This document shows positions 9,756-17,077 of a DNA stretch of 44,893 bases, in pieces (within the stretch, counting starts at the first letter, position 1; every line of letters starts with the position of its first letter). The DNA is from Rhodanobacteraceae bacterium. GTDB taxonomy: Bacteria; Pseudomonadota; Gammaproteobacteria; Xanthomonadales; Rhodanobacteraceae. Location of the stretch: contig PLNP01000011.1 of assembly GCA_003142815.1 (NCBI GenBank), positions 166,953-211,845 on the forward strand. Direction: 5' to 3'. The position numbers and the translations under genes are program-made. The notes under the pieces were generated by a model. It was not told the origin of the DNA, searched no databases, and was given only the letters and a program-made list of their open reading frames with translations.

Positions 9756-9901
9756 CAGCGAGCCAGTGCCTGCACCGTAAAATTGACTCAAGAGTACCGC
9801 GCGCAGAGATCATAGGCGATCGATCGGGTTTGCCCAATGACCGCCAGCAGAGAGTCTGCTCGCCTGCCTTGTGCACGACGATGGATACGTGCGGGAACGC
9901 C

Positions 9902-10171
9902 CTACCCCGCTGATCCGCTCTGCAGGTATTCAATCTTGCGCTCCCTGGGAAGCCGTTTGATTTCCCATTCGGCGCGCGACGCGGCCGCTCGATCCTCGCA
10001 GGGTCTGAAACCCACCAGTCGCACGGGTGGATTGGAGCGCGTGTAGCGAGCGCCGCGGCCGGCGACATGCGCCGCATACCTGGCGTCGAGATTGTTGGTG
10101 ATACCGGCATACATCGAACCGTTCCGGCATTCGATCAGGTACAGGCACCATTGGCGATCGCTGGTGGACAA
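9902..10171 (-). CDS. GIY-YIG superfamily protein (YhbQ-like)
   Basis: A small protein of about 89 residues with the GIY-YIG fold signature: LYLIECRNGSMYAGITNNLD at the start, then HVAGRGARYTRSNPPVRLVG, and a final helix AEWEIKRLPRERKIEYL. Single-domain GIY-YIG proteins of this size form the YhbQ/UPF0213 family, annotated as putative endonucleases and implicated in DNA repair. The frame is open well upstream, but the conserved domain begins at once after a TTG at 10171 and the total length then fits the family, so I chose that start. It is divergent from the gene at 10363. Confidence 0.75.
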   Translation of the reverse strand: MSTSDRQWCLYLIECRNGSMYAGITNNLDARYAAHVAGRGARYTRSNPPVRLVGFRPCEDRAAASRAEWEIKRLPRERKIEYLQSGSAG

Positions 10172-10362
10172 CGAGTTGTTCTCTGAACGTGGCGTCGGCG
10201 CGGTAGCATGACACGCGCGCAGAAGACCACCGAAGCGGCGCACGTTCACCGTCGTTTGCCGTCGTTCCGCGGCAGCAGTAATGCCGGCGCGTCGATCGGT
10301 GCACACCAGCTGCCACAGCTCGACGATCATTACGAATCCCTCCACGCCGACAGGAAACGCAA

Positions 10363-11199
10363 ATGAACATCCCGGCGCAAATCGCCAAGGCGCAACTTTT
10401 TCGACAAATGCACGACCGCACCCGTGTTCTCCTGCTGCCCAACGCGTGGGACGCCGCCAGTGCGCGCTTGTTCGCACGCGCGGGGTTTTCTGCGGTTGCA
10501 ACGACCAGCGCCGGTGTGGCCTGGTCGCTCGGCTATGCCGACGGCGAACAGGCGCCAGTGGATGAAGTGCTTGCCGCGACCGCGCGGATCGCCCGTGCGG
10601 TCGACCTGCCGGTGACGGCGGACATCGAGAGCGGCTACGGGGCCACGCCGGACGCCGTTGCCGAGACGGTGTGCGCGGTCATCGCAGTCGGCGCCGTGGG
10701 CATCAACATTGAAGATGGGTTGCATGAGCCCGGCCAATTGCGCGCGATCGACGATGCGGTCGCACGCATCCGCGCCGCGCGCACCGCGGCCGACCAGGCG
10801 GGCGTGCCGATTGTGATCAATGTGCGTACCGATACCTACATGCGCCAATTCGGCGACAGCCCTGCCATGCGCCTTGATGAAACAGTGCGCCGTGGCAAGG
10901 CGTATTTCGCGGCCGGTGCCGACTGTCTCTATCCGATTGGTCTGACCGATCCTGCCAGTCTCGATGCCCTGGTGCAGGCGCTCGATGCACCGATCAATGT
11001 GGCCGCGCGGCCGGGCTTGCCGGATATGACCGAACTTGCGCGTCTCGGCGTGGCCCGGGTGAGCACGGCGACACGGCTTGTCACGCTCGCGTTGTCGGCG
11101 GTCGATACGGCGCTCAGGCAACTTCAGGCCAGCGGGCGCTTCGACGGGCTGGAGTCCACGCTGGGCCACGCGGACATGCAGCATATGTTCGATGGTTGA
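10363..11199 (+). CDS. Isocitrate lyase/PEP mutase family protein
   Basis: 278 residues, matching the PEP mutase-like branch of the ICL/PEPM superfamily, which cleaves or forms C-C or P-C bonds in 2-oxoacid substrates using Mg2+. LLLPNAWDAASARLFARAGF at the N-terminus, ADIESGYGATPDAVAETV and VGINIEDG are typical; the Asp and Glu residues in the last two segments would bind the metal. It lacks the CGH signature of true isocitrate lyases, and the exact substrate cannot be told (oxaloacetate, 2-methylisocitrate-like or a phosphonate are possible). The ATG has AGGAAA five bases upstream. It is monocistronic as far as visible. Confidence 0.85.
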   Translation: MNIPAQIAKAQLFRQMHDRTRVLLLPNAWDAASARLFARAGFSAVATTSAGVAWSLGYADGEQAPVDEVLAATARIARAVDLPVTADIESGYGATPDAVAETVCAVIAVGAVGINIEDGLHEPGQLRAIDDAVARIRAARTAADQAGVPIVINVRTDTYMRQFGDSPAMRLDETVRRGKAYFAAGADCLYPIGLTDPASLDALVQALDAPINVAARPGLPDMTELARLGVARVSTATRLVTLALSAVDTALRQLQASGRFDGLESTLGHADMQHMFDG

Positions 11200-11483
11200 T
11201 CCAGCCTCGGAAGGATCGGATCGTTGCTGGCTTGAGTCACATCACGCTGGCAATTGGAAAGCGCTTTGACCCAACCCTCACGCCTCTTCCAAGGGTAGAG
11301 CCGCTGAAACGCGATGCTGATCAGGAATAGTTTTCGTTCCGTATCAACAGGCGCAAGCATCCAGCCCTCCAGCAGCACGCAGGTTGCGCTGAGCGCAGCG
11401 AGGCTTGGCCTGTCTCGACCAGGCAGGCGTAGATGAGCGCGAGCCGCCGGGTGAGATCGGACTTCGTGGAATAGGTCACGAGT

Positions 11484-12587
11484 TCAATCGCCCTCGGCCG
11501 GGCCCTCGTCCGCATCATCTGCTGCACCCGTCCGCAAACGGACCAGGAAACGGACGGCACGCGTGCGATCAGCCGTGAACCAATAATGCACAGCGATCAA
11601 TGCAAGGAATACCACGACCAGCAAGCTCGGCCGCACGTCGAGGTACAGCGCTGTCGCCGCAGCGAGACCGAGGACCAGCGACAACCCGGCCAGGATCATC
11701 GCCACCCGGGAAGGCGAATAGCCGGCGTCCAACAGCAAATGATGCATGTGCCCCCGGTCGGCGCTGAACGGTGACCGATGCTCCAGCAAGCGTCGGCTCA
11801 TCAGGGCGACGCAATCGATCAGCGCCGGAGCCATCAGCCACGGAAGCAGGATCGAACTGACCGGATGTCCCGGCGAATGCGAAACACGAATGGCCAGCCA
11901 GGCCAGCGTGAAGCCGATGATCGCGCTGCCCGAATTGCCGAGAAAGACGCGCGCGTGCGGCTGCCAGCGGTGCCGCACATTCATGACAAGGAACCCGGCC
12001 ACGGCACCGATGAAAGGGACGATGCGGCCAACCAGGGTATCGTTGCCCGCGTACGCGCTGACCGCTGCCAGCATCAGCAACGAAGCCAGGGCAAGCGACC
12101 CGGCCAGCCCATCCGAGCCGTCGGCCATGTTCACCGCGTTGATGATGCCCACGGTGATGAACACCGTGAACGGCACGGACAAGCCGCCGAGCGCGATCAT
12201 CGTGCCGTTGTCGAACGGGCCAATGTGTTCGGCGCGCACACCGCCGACATAGACCAGGATCAATGCGGCAACACATTGCGCCGCCACCTGTGGAATCCAC
12301 GGCAGGTCGTAGAGGTCGTCGAGCCCGCCTGTTACCAGCAGCACCAGCGCGCCGAGACAGAACGCGACCAAGGCTCCCCCCGGCAGCGGACGCAGCAGCG
12401 GCAAGACCGCCAACACACCCAGGGTGATGGCGAGACCGCCGGTGACCGGGGTTGGATGGGCATGGTCCTTGCGCCCGCGCGGACGATCGAGCCAGCCGTA
12501 ACGACGGACGATCGGGTCGAGGAAACGCACCGCAAGGTAGGAAACAGCAAACGAGATCACCAATTCCGTGGCATAGCGTCCCAACAT
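11484..12587 (-). CDS. WecA-like polyprenyl-phosphate sugar-1-phosphate transferase
   Basis: 367 residues, strongly hydrophobic with about ten or eleven membrane segments: a PNPT-family (GT4, MraY/WecA) enzyme that transfers an N-acetylhexosamine-1-phosphate to undecaprenyl phosphate at the inner membrane, starting O-antigen-type glycans. Family motifs: GGLDDLYDLPW (Asp90, Asp91), NMADGSDGLAG (Asp156, Asp159, same numbering as E. coli WecA) and DRGHMHH near 278-283. The usual FMGD/FLGD aspartate is replaced: the sequence reads VFLGNSGS, with Asn218. GGAGGT lies 8 bases before the ATG. It lies outside the ATGA-linked glycan operon but in the same orientation, so it probably serves it. Confidence 0.87.
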   Translation of the reverse strand: MLGRYATELVISFAVSYLAVRFLDPIVRRYGWLDRPRGRKDHAHPTPVTGGLAITLGVLAVLPLLRPLPGGALVAFCLGALVLLVTGGLDDLYDLPWIPQVAAQCVAALILVYVGGVRAEHIGPFDNGTMIALGGLSVPFTVFITVGIINAVNMADGSDGLAGSLALASLLMLAAVSAYAGNDTLVGRIVPFIGAVAGFLVMNVRHRWQPHARVFLGNSGSAIIGFTLAWLAIRVSHSPGHPVSSILLPWLMAPALIDCVALMSRRLLEHRSPFSADRGHMHHLLLDAGYSPSRVAMILAGLSLVLGLAAATALYLDVRPSLLVVVFLALIAVHYWFTADRTRAVRFLVRLRTGAADDADEGPAEGD

Positions 12588-12705
12588 GGTGCCTTACCTC
12601 CTGCCCATGAAGCGGCGGACTGATACTACCGCGCGCGTTTGACGATATCTCTATAGCCGATGATGGCCCCATCAAAGCATCGTGGCGTCCTCGGCATGGC
12701 GGTGG

Positions 12706-13190
12706 GACTCGCGCCTTCGGCGCTGCGGCCCACCCTACCTTTCGGCGCTGCGGCCCACCCTACTCTTCGGCGCTGCGGTCCACCCTACCCTGCGGTGCTG
12801 CGGCCCACCCTACGCTTCGGCGCTGCGGCCCACCCACTGCGCGGCTGCGGTCCACCCTACGACGGTGCGGTTCACCCCGATAGCGGCGAACCTCCCGAAG
12901 ATGTGTAAGACAAAGCCGATTCGATGCGTAAGACAAAGCCGATTCCGCACCGCGACACTCGTAGGCTGGGCCGCAGCGCCGTAGGCGCGAGTCCCACCAC
13001 GATTCGCCCGCGAAGGTGGGACTCGCCGCTGCGCGGCTGCGGCCCACCCTACACTGCGCGCGGCTGCGGCCCACCCTACACGCCGCGGCTGCGGCCCACC
13101 TTACGCAACCGTGTTGCACGATACAATCTGACGCCAAACGGCAGGATGGACCGCAGCGCCGCAGGCGCGAGTCCCACCATGCCGTATCCC
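12706..13190. repeat. REP palindrome array, left of RAYT gene
   Basis: Tandem and inverted copies of a short GC-rich unit (CTGCGGCCCACCCTAC and its reverse complement GTAGGGTGGGCCGCAG). About six head-to-tail partial copies run from 12715 to 12860. A near-perfect inverted pair at about 12961-13052 has arms ending in GCGAGTCCCACC and GGTGGGACTCGC, a BIME-like hairpin. Further copies lie at 13053-13105 and 13145-13185. These are REP sequences of the kind mobilised by REP-associated tyrosine transposases, and such a gene lies next to them. They also fill the 600-base gap here; no gene is seen. Confidence 0.87.
12866..12970 (+). repeat. Left copy of long direct repeat flanking RAYT
   Basis: A segment starting GCGGTTCACCCCGATAGC and containing GTAAGACAAAGCCGATTC (here twice) and CCGCACCGCGAC recurs in the same orientation at 13747-13840. 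The pair brackets the transposase gene and its inner REPs, defining a unit of about 0.9 kb. Confidence 0.8.
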
Positions 13191-13204
13191 GCACTACGAA
13201 GGGT

Positions 13205-13729
13205 CTACTCGCCCGTCTTCACGAGGTTCGCGTCTGCCGCCCAATCGGGTGTCAGCTTTCCCTCCCGCGCGAAGCGGTGAAATGAAGAATACGGCCAGTC
13301 CGATGCGCGTCGGACATGACCGTGCTTCACCGGATTGATGTGCACGTAGTCGACGTGCGCCGCCAGATCGCGTTCGTCGCGGATCGCGTGTTCCCAGTAG
13401 CGGCGCTGCCAGATGCCCCGTTCGCCCTTGCGCCGCCGGCTCGGCGAGCACGTTTCGGTGCGTGGCAGATGGCGCGAGAAACTTTCCTTGATCAGCTTCC
13501 AGCGCAACGCGAACTCGGCATCGCCTTCGGGCAATGTCCAGATCGCATGCAGGTGATCGGGCAACACGACGACCGCGTCGGTCCGGAACGGATGCCGGCG
13601 GTGCGTCCATGCAAATGCGGCGCGCAATGTGTCGATATGCTCCACGAGCAACGCTTGCGTGCGGTCCGCGATGGCCAGCGTGAAGAAATAAGTGCCACCC
13701 GGTATCCAGATGCGACGATAGTCCGACAT
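13205..13729 (-). CDS. REP-associated tyrosine transposase (RAYT)
   Basis: 174 residues of the Y1/HUH single-strand transposase family (TnpA-REP, IS200-like). The metal-binding HxH is His59-Leu-His61 in LPDHLHAIWTLP, and the nucleophilic tyrosine is Tyr128 in DYVHINPVKHG, both in canonical RAYT context. RAYTs bind and cleave REP hairpins and are domesticated, single-copy genes surrounded by their REPs, as here where arrays sit on both sides. The ATG at 13729 begins MSDYRRIWIPGGTYFFT, a typical RAYT N-terminus. Intact by eye. Confidence 0.93.
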   Translation of the reverse strand: MSDYRRIWIPGGTYFFTLAIADRTQALLVEHIDTLRAAFAWTHRRHPFRTDAVVVLPDHLHAIWTLPEGDAEFALRWKLIKESFSRHLPRTETCSPSRRRKGERGIWQRRYWEHAIRDERDLAAHVDYVHINPVKHGHVRRASDWPYSSFHRFAREGKLTPDWAADANLVKTGE

Positions 13730-13744
13730 GCGCGCAGCCTGCGC

Positions 13745-13970
13745 GACGGCGGTTCACCCCGATAGCCGCGAACCTCCGCAAGATGCGTAAGACAAAGCCG
13801 ATTCCGCACCGCACCGCGACGCTCGTAGGGTGGGCCGCAGCACCGTAGGGTGGGCCGCAGCCGCGCAGCGTAAGGTGGGCCGCAGCCGCGCAACGTAGGG
13901 TGGGCCGCAGCCGCGCAGCGGCGAGTCCCACCTTCGAGGGCGAATCGTGGTGGGACTCGCGCCTACGGCT
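13745..13970. repeat. REP palindrome array, right of RAYT gene
   Basis: Head-to-tail copies of GTAGGGTGGGCCGCAG from about 13830 to 13910, then an inverted pair at about 13895-13975 whose arms meet around CGAGGGCGAATCG. The orientation of the single units is reversed relative to the tandem stretch on the left side, so the two arrays are roughly mirror images around the transposase gene. No gene is seen between 13730 and 14074. Confidence 0.87.
13747..13840 (+). repeat. Right copy of long direct repeat flanking RAYT
   Basis: Same-orientation copy of the segment at 12866-12970, beginning GCGGTTCACCCCGATAGC and continuing through ATGCGTAAGACAAAGCCGAT to the first right-hand REP. One internal duplication present in the left copy is absent here. 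Confidence 0.8.
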
Positions 13971-14074
13971 GCCGATGCCCCGGTGCGTGCACGCAAGGGT
14001 TCGGCGTGGCTGCCGCAACACGGCGCACTCAGGCAGAGCGGGCGCTGCCTGCGCGAATACATTGGATTGTGGGT

Positions 14075-15250
14075 CTACGAATGGCGCGGCTGGGCCTGAG
14101 CCGCGGGCGGCAACAGCTCGCCATACACCGCCAGCGTGCGCGCGATCACGATGCGTTCGTCGAACTCGGCCAGCGCCTTGGCGCGGGCAGCGACGCCCAG
14201 CCGGGTGGCCAGCGCGGGATCGTCCTGCAGACGGGCGATCGCATCGGCCAGCGCCGCGGCGTTGCGCGCCGGCACCAGCAAACCGTCTGCGCCATCCGTC
14301 ACCACCTCCCGACAACCCGGCATGTCTGTCGTAATCAACGGCAGACCGCAGGCAGCGGCCTCGATCAAGGACTTGGGCAGGCCTTCGCGGTAGTAGCTTG
14401 GCAACACCACCACATCCACCGAGGCCAGTAGCGCGGGCATATCGTCCACATGCCCCAGCCACTCCAGCAGACCCTCGTTGACCCACGCCTGTACGCTCGC
14501 CTCCGGCACCGCGGCCGGGTTGCCCGGATCGGGCGTGCCGGCCAGCAGAAAGCGGATCGCGCGGCCCTGCCCCAGCAACTGGCGTGCTGCCTGCGCATAT
14601 TCGGCCAGCCCCTTGTCCCACAGCAGGCGCGCGGCCAGCAGCACCTTCAGCGGCGAGCCGGCCAGTGCGCGGGTCGCGTGAGTAAAGCGCCGGCAGTCCA
14701 CCCCCGAGCCCGGGATCAGCCGCACCCGCGCCGCGTCGACCAGGCCGGCTTGGGCAAACAACGCCACGTCGTCGGGATTCTGCAGGATCAGCCGCGCCCG
14801 CTCGCCGTCCAGCGCCAGCCGCAGCAGCGCACGCACCAGCGGGCGCAGTAGTCTTGCCTTGAGATCATTGCTGGCGAACACGTAACCCATGCCGGCCACC
14901 GCGTTCACCCGCGCCGGCACGCCGGCCAGCTGCGCGACGAGCGAACCGTATATCGCGCACTTGATGGTGAAGCCATGCACCAGCGCCGGCTTCTCGCGCC
15001 GGAACAGCCGCCGCAGATGCCACAGCAGCACCAGCTCGCGCAGCGGATTCAGGCTGCGCCGATCCATCGGCAGCGGCTCCCAGCGCAAGCCCAGCGCGCG
15101 CAGCTTCTGCCCGTATTCACCGAACGGCGAAATCAGCAGTACCTCGTAGCCCGTAGCCTGAAGCGCCAACGCGAGCGAACGGCGGAAGTTGTAGATATAC
15201 CAGTCGGTGTTGGCGAACAGAATGATCTTCATCGAATCAGCTCGCGTCAC
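14075..15250 (-). CDS. Glycosyltransferase family 4
   Basis: GT-B fold glycosyltransferase. N-terminal acceptor-side domain MKIILFANTDWYIYNFRRSL; C-terminal nucleotide-sugar domain with the GT4 EX7E motif in REGLPKSLIEAAACGLPLI. It would add a sugar from an NDP donor to the growing lipid-linked oligosaccharide at the cytosolic face. Two starts are possible: a GTG at 15250 that overlaps the stop of the preceding frame as GTGA, or an ATG at 15232 six codons later; I give the longer. Last gene of the polysaccharide operon before the REP/RAYT region. The N-terminal half resembles WbpX/PslF-like and family 4_2 enzymes; donor and linkage are unknown. Confidence 0.85.
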   Translation of the reverse strand: MTRADSMKIILFANTDWYIYNFRRSLALALQATGYEVLLISPFGEYGQKLRALGLRWEPLPMDRRSLNPLRELVLLWHLRRLFRREKPALVHGFTIKCAIYGSLVAQLAGVPARVNAVAGMGYVFASNDLKARLLRPLVRALLRLALDGERARLILQNPDDVALFAQAGLVDAARVRLIPGSGVDCRRFTHATRALAGSPLKVLLAARLLWDKGLAEYAQAARQLLGQGRAIRFLLAGTPDPGNPAAVPEASVQAWVNEGLLEWLGHVDDMPALLASVDVVVLPSYYREGLPKSLIEAAACGLPLITTDMPGCREVVTDGADGLLVPARNAAALADAIARLQDDPALATRLGVAARAKALAEFDERIVIARTLAVYGELLPPAAQAQPRHS

Positions 15251-16116
15251 GTTCGCGTAGCCAGCAAGAATAGTTGCTCACCGCTCGCTTCCTCTACATG
15301 CAAGTTTGGCTTGTTGGATCGCATGGGTGAAATCCGCGAAATCAGCCACGACCGGGCCGGAACGCTTGCCGCTTGCACCACCATACGGGCCGTTGGCTTG
15401 CCAGGCACTGCTAAAACCATAGATCCACACGAAAGTTGATCCATCACCCAAGGCAACTTGCAAGCGCTGCTCAAAACTCGCAGGCGTCTCGCGTGCAGGA
15501 ACGTCATCTCGGGTTGCGCATTCTCCAGAACATCTGGCAAAACGATCAACGTCATGCCGGGATAGGCGCGGTACATGGCTTCGGCGATCATTCGGCCTTC
15601 CTGTTGGACCGTCGCTGCCAAGACCGGAGTACTCGTTGCGTCATCCCAGATCGGGACGTAAGGCTCCAGATCGAGCGCGACCCCCTTCATGCCTGCGTAC
15701 TTTGCAAGCGCAGCCGCATGCGAAAAGTTCCGTACCACCGCAGCATTCTGCGCAGAACTGTGCCAATCGTGGGGTTGGTAAACGGCTATCTTGATGAAGT
15801 TGTCGGACACGCCATACTTGGCATAAATCGCCTGGAACTGTCGCAGCTGGCGCCACTCTGGACTCGCAGAGTCGATGCCCACATCCCGCTGCCAATCAGC
15901 CATCACGTTGTTGACGAAAAACCCCTCGACGCCGACACTTTGCCCCCAATAACGCGCCTGCTCGACGTTGGTCTGGGTACGGATATTCACGCCATCGAAC
16001 ATCAGCAACTTCGGACATTCGGCCCTGGCTGCAGGGGGAATGAGCCCGAGCACGAACACGCCTACCAGCCACTTCTGCAGGAGAAGCATCCTTGTGGCAT
16101 GCGGCGCTCTATGCAC
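15247..16116 (-). CDS. Secreted putative glycoside-hydrolase-like protein, apparent 3' frameshift
   Basis: Begins with an N-terminal signal peptide (core LVGVFVLGLIPPAARA, cleaved before ECPKLL). I chose a GTG at 16116 preceded by AAGGAG; an ATG at 16089 is the alternative. The body has WGQSVGVEGFFVNNVMADW and GMKGVALDLEPYVPIWDD; the acidic pair in the latter is placed like catalytic residues of a TIM-barrel hydrolase, but no named family was recognised. Near 15480-15560 the protein-like character moves to another frame: that frame reads SFEQRLQVALGDGSTFVWIY and continues to a stop at 15278. The open frame listed here instead ends in an atypical tail. So the gene carries a frameshift or a sequencing error. 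Its place in the cluster suggests trimming or control of the surface glycan (inference). Confidence 0.6.
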   Translation of the reverse strand: MHRAPHATRMLLLQKWLVGVFVLGLIPPAARAECPKLLMFDGVNIRTQTNVEQARYWGQSVGVEGFFVNNVMADWQRDVGIDSASPEWRQLRQFQAIYAKYGVSDNFIKIAVYQPHDWHSSAQNAAVVRNFSHAAALAKYAGMKGVALDLEPYVPIWDDATSTPVLAATVQQEGRMIAEAMYRAYPGMTLIVLPDVLENAQPEMTFLHARRLRVLSSACKLPWVMDQLSCGSMVLAVPGKPTARMVVQAASVPARSWLISRISPMRSNKPNLHVEEASGEQLFLLATRT

Positions 16117-16990
16117 GTGACGCTCCTTGCCGCCGCAAGATGACCTTGAATCCCGACACCAGAAGTTCATCCGTGGGGATGGATCGGAACTGAGGCGCCA
16201 AACACCAGCGAGGAGTCGGCAATTTTGCAAAGCGGGCCACATGTACCACTTCCACAGCAAACCCTGCATCTTCAAAGATACCCAACATTTCCTTGTATCG
16301 AATCCGATTGGTGTAAAACCCTGACTGCGTCATGAATCTGCTCTCCCATGTCTGCTGAGAAAAGCGCAAATTGTTGAGGGCGCCACCCAGATGATCTTTC
16401 AGATCCACCCGATGAGAGCAAACGCCTTGTGGGCTTAATACACGATACATTTCTCGCACCGTCCCGACGAAATCTTCCTTTCTCACATGTTCCAATACTG
16501 CCTGTGACCAGATGAAATCCACAGATTGATCCGGGATGGTACCGAACGAGCACAGCCCTTCGGTCAAGTAGCAGCCGCCGCACATACGCAATAGCTCATC
16601 TACGGATTCGCAACTGGCCACTTCGGGAACAACAAAGCTCTCACTGCGCAATTTTTCAGCCAATTCCAGATACGGCACCATATCGGCGCGGGCGAACCGT
16701 CCAGCGTCTACCAAATAGCACTGAGAAGCACCGTGCGCCCGAGCGATCAGCGCGGACGACACCGTATCACCTGGCCCCACCTCAAGCGTGGAGAACCCAC
16801 CGGCTTTCCGTGCAAAATTGACCCCATTGAAATGGTCTGAGAACACGCCCAATGCATACTCGGAACGTTCCATGTCGCCGGCTTTGAAAATCCCCAACCA
16901 CCGCCAGAAACGGTAGCTAGCTGGCAACCTTGCCAGCAGAATTTTTACCGCAATCTTGATTTGCCATGGCAATGCACTTTTTATACTCAT
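16109..16990 (-). CDS. Class I SAM-dependent methyltransferase
   Basis: 293 residues. The SAM-binding motif I is TLEVGPGDTVSSALIARAHG, motif II follows as CYLVDAGRF, and SVDFIWSQAVLEHVRKEDF is the usual post-motif before the cap. This is the Methyltransf_11 type found in O-antigen and capsule clusters, where they O-methylate sugars or modify the glycan end. I chose the ATG at 16990 with GGGGGATT just upstream. It overlaps the secreted-protein gene that follows by 8 bases, so the two are coupled. Lower GC than neighbours further upstream. Confidence 0.8.
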   Translation of the reverse strand: MSIKSALPWQIKIAVKILLARLPASYRFWRWLGIFKAGDMERSEYALGVFSDHFNGVNFARKAGGFSTLEVGPGDTVSSALIARAHGASQCYLVDAGRFARADMVPYLELAEKLRSESFVVPEVASCESVDELLRMCGGCYLTEGLCSFGTIPDQSVDFIWSQAVLEHVRKEDFVGTVREMYRVLSPQGVCSHRVDLKDHLGGALNNLRFSQQTWESRFMTQSGFYTNRIRYKEMLGIFEDAGFAVEVVHVARFAKLPTPRWCLAPQFRSIPTDELLVSGFKVILRRQGASRA

Positions 16991-17077
16991 AATCCCCCAT
17001 CTTTCGCGATCCAAAGGTGAATGATCCGCCTGTTCGGTTTGACATACTTTCAGTAGTGATCCAGTTGTCGATAGGCC

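Noticed and set aside
9782-10501. Longer N-terminus of the GIY-YIG gene
   Set aside because: Residues upstream of 10171 look non-coding in composition, and the extension would overlap the divergent gene at 10363.
11200-11483. Small gene between the PEP mutase-like and WecA-like genes
   Set aside because: A minus-strand frame at 11321-11560 overlaps the WecA-like gene end, has no motif and no clear ribosome site.
12706-13190. CRISPR array
   Set aside because: Units are short, irregular, partly inverted and without uniform spacers, and lie next to a RAYT gene; REP elements explain them better.
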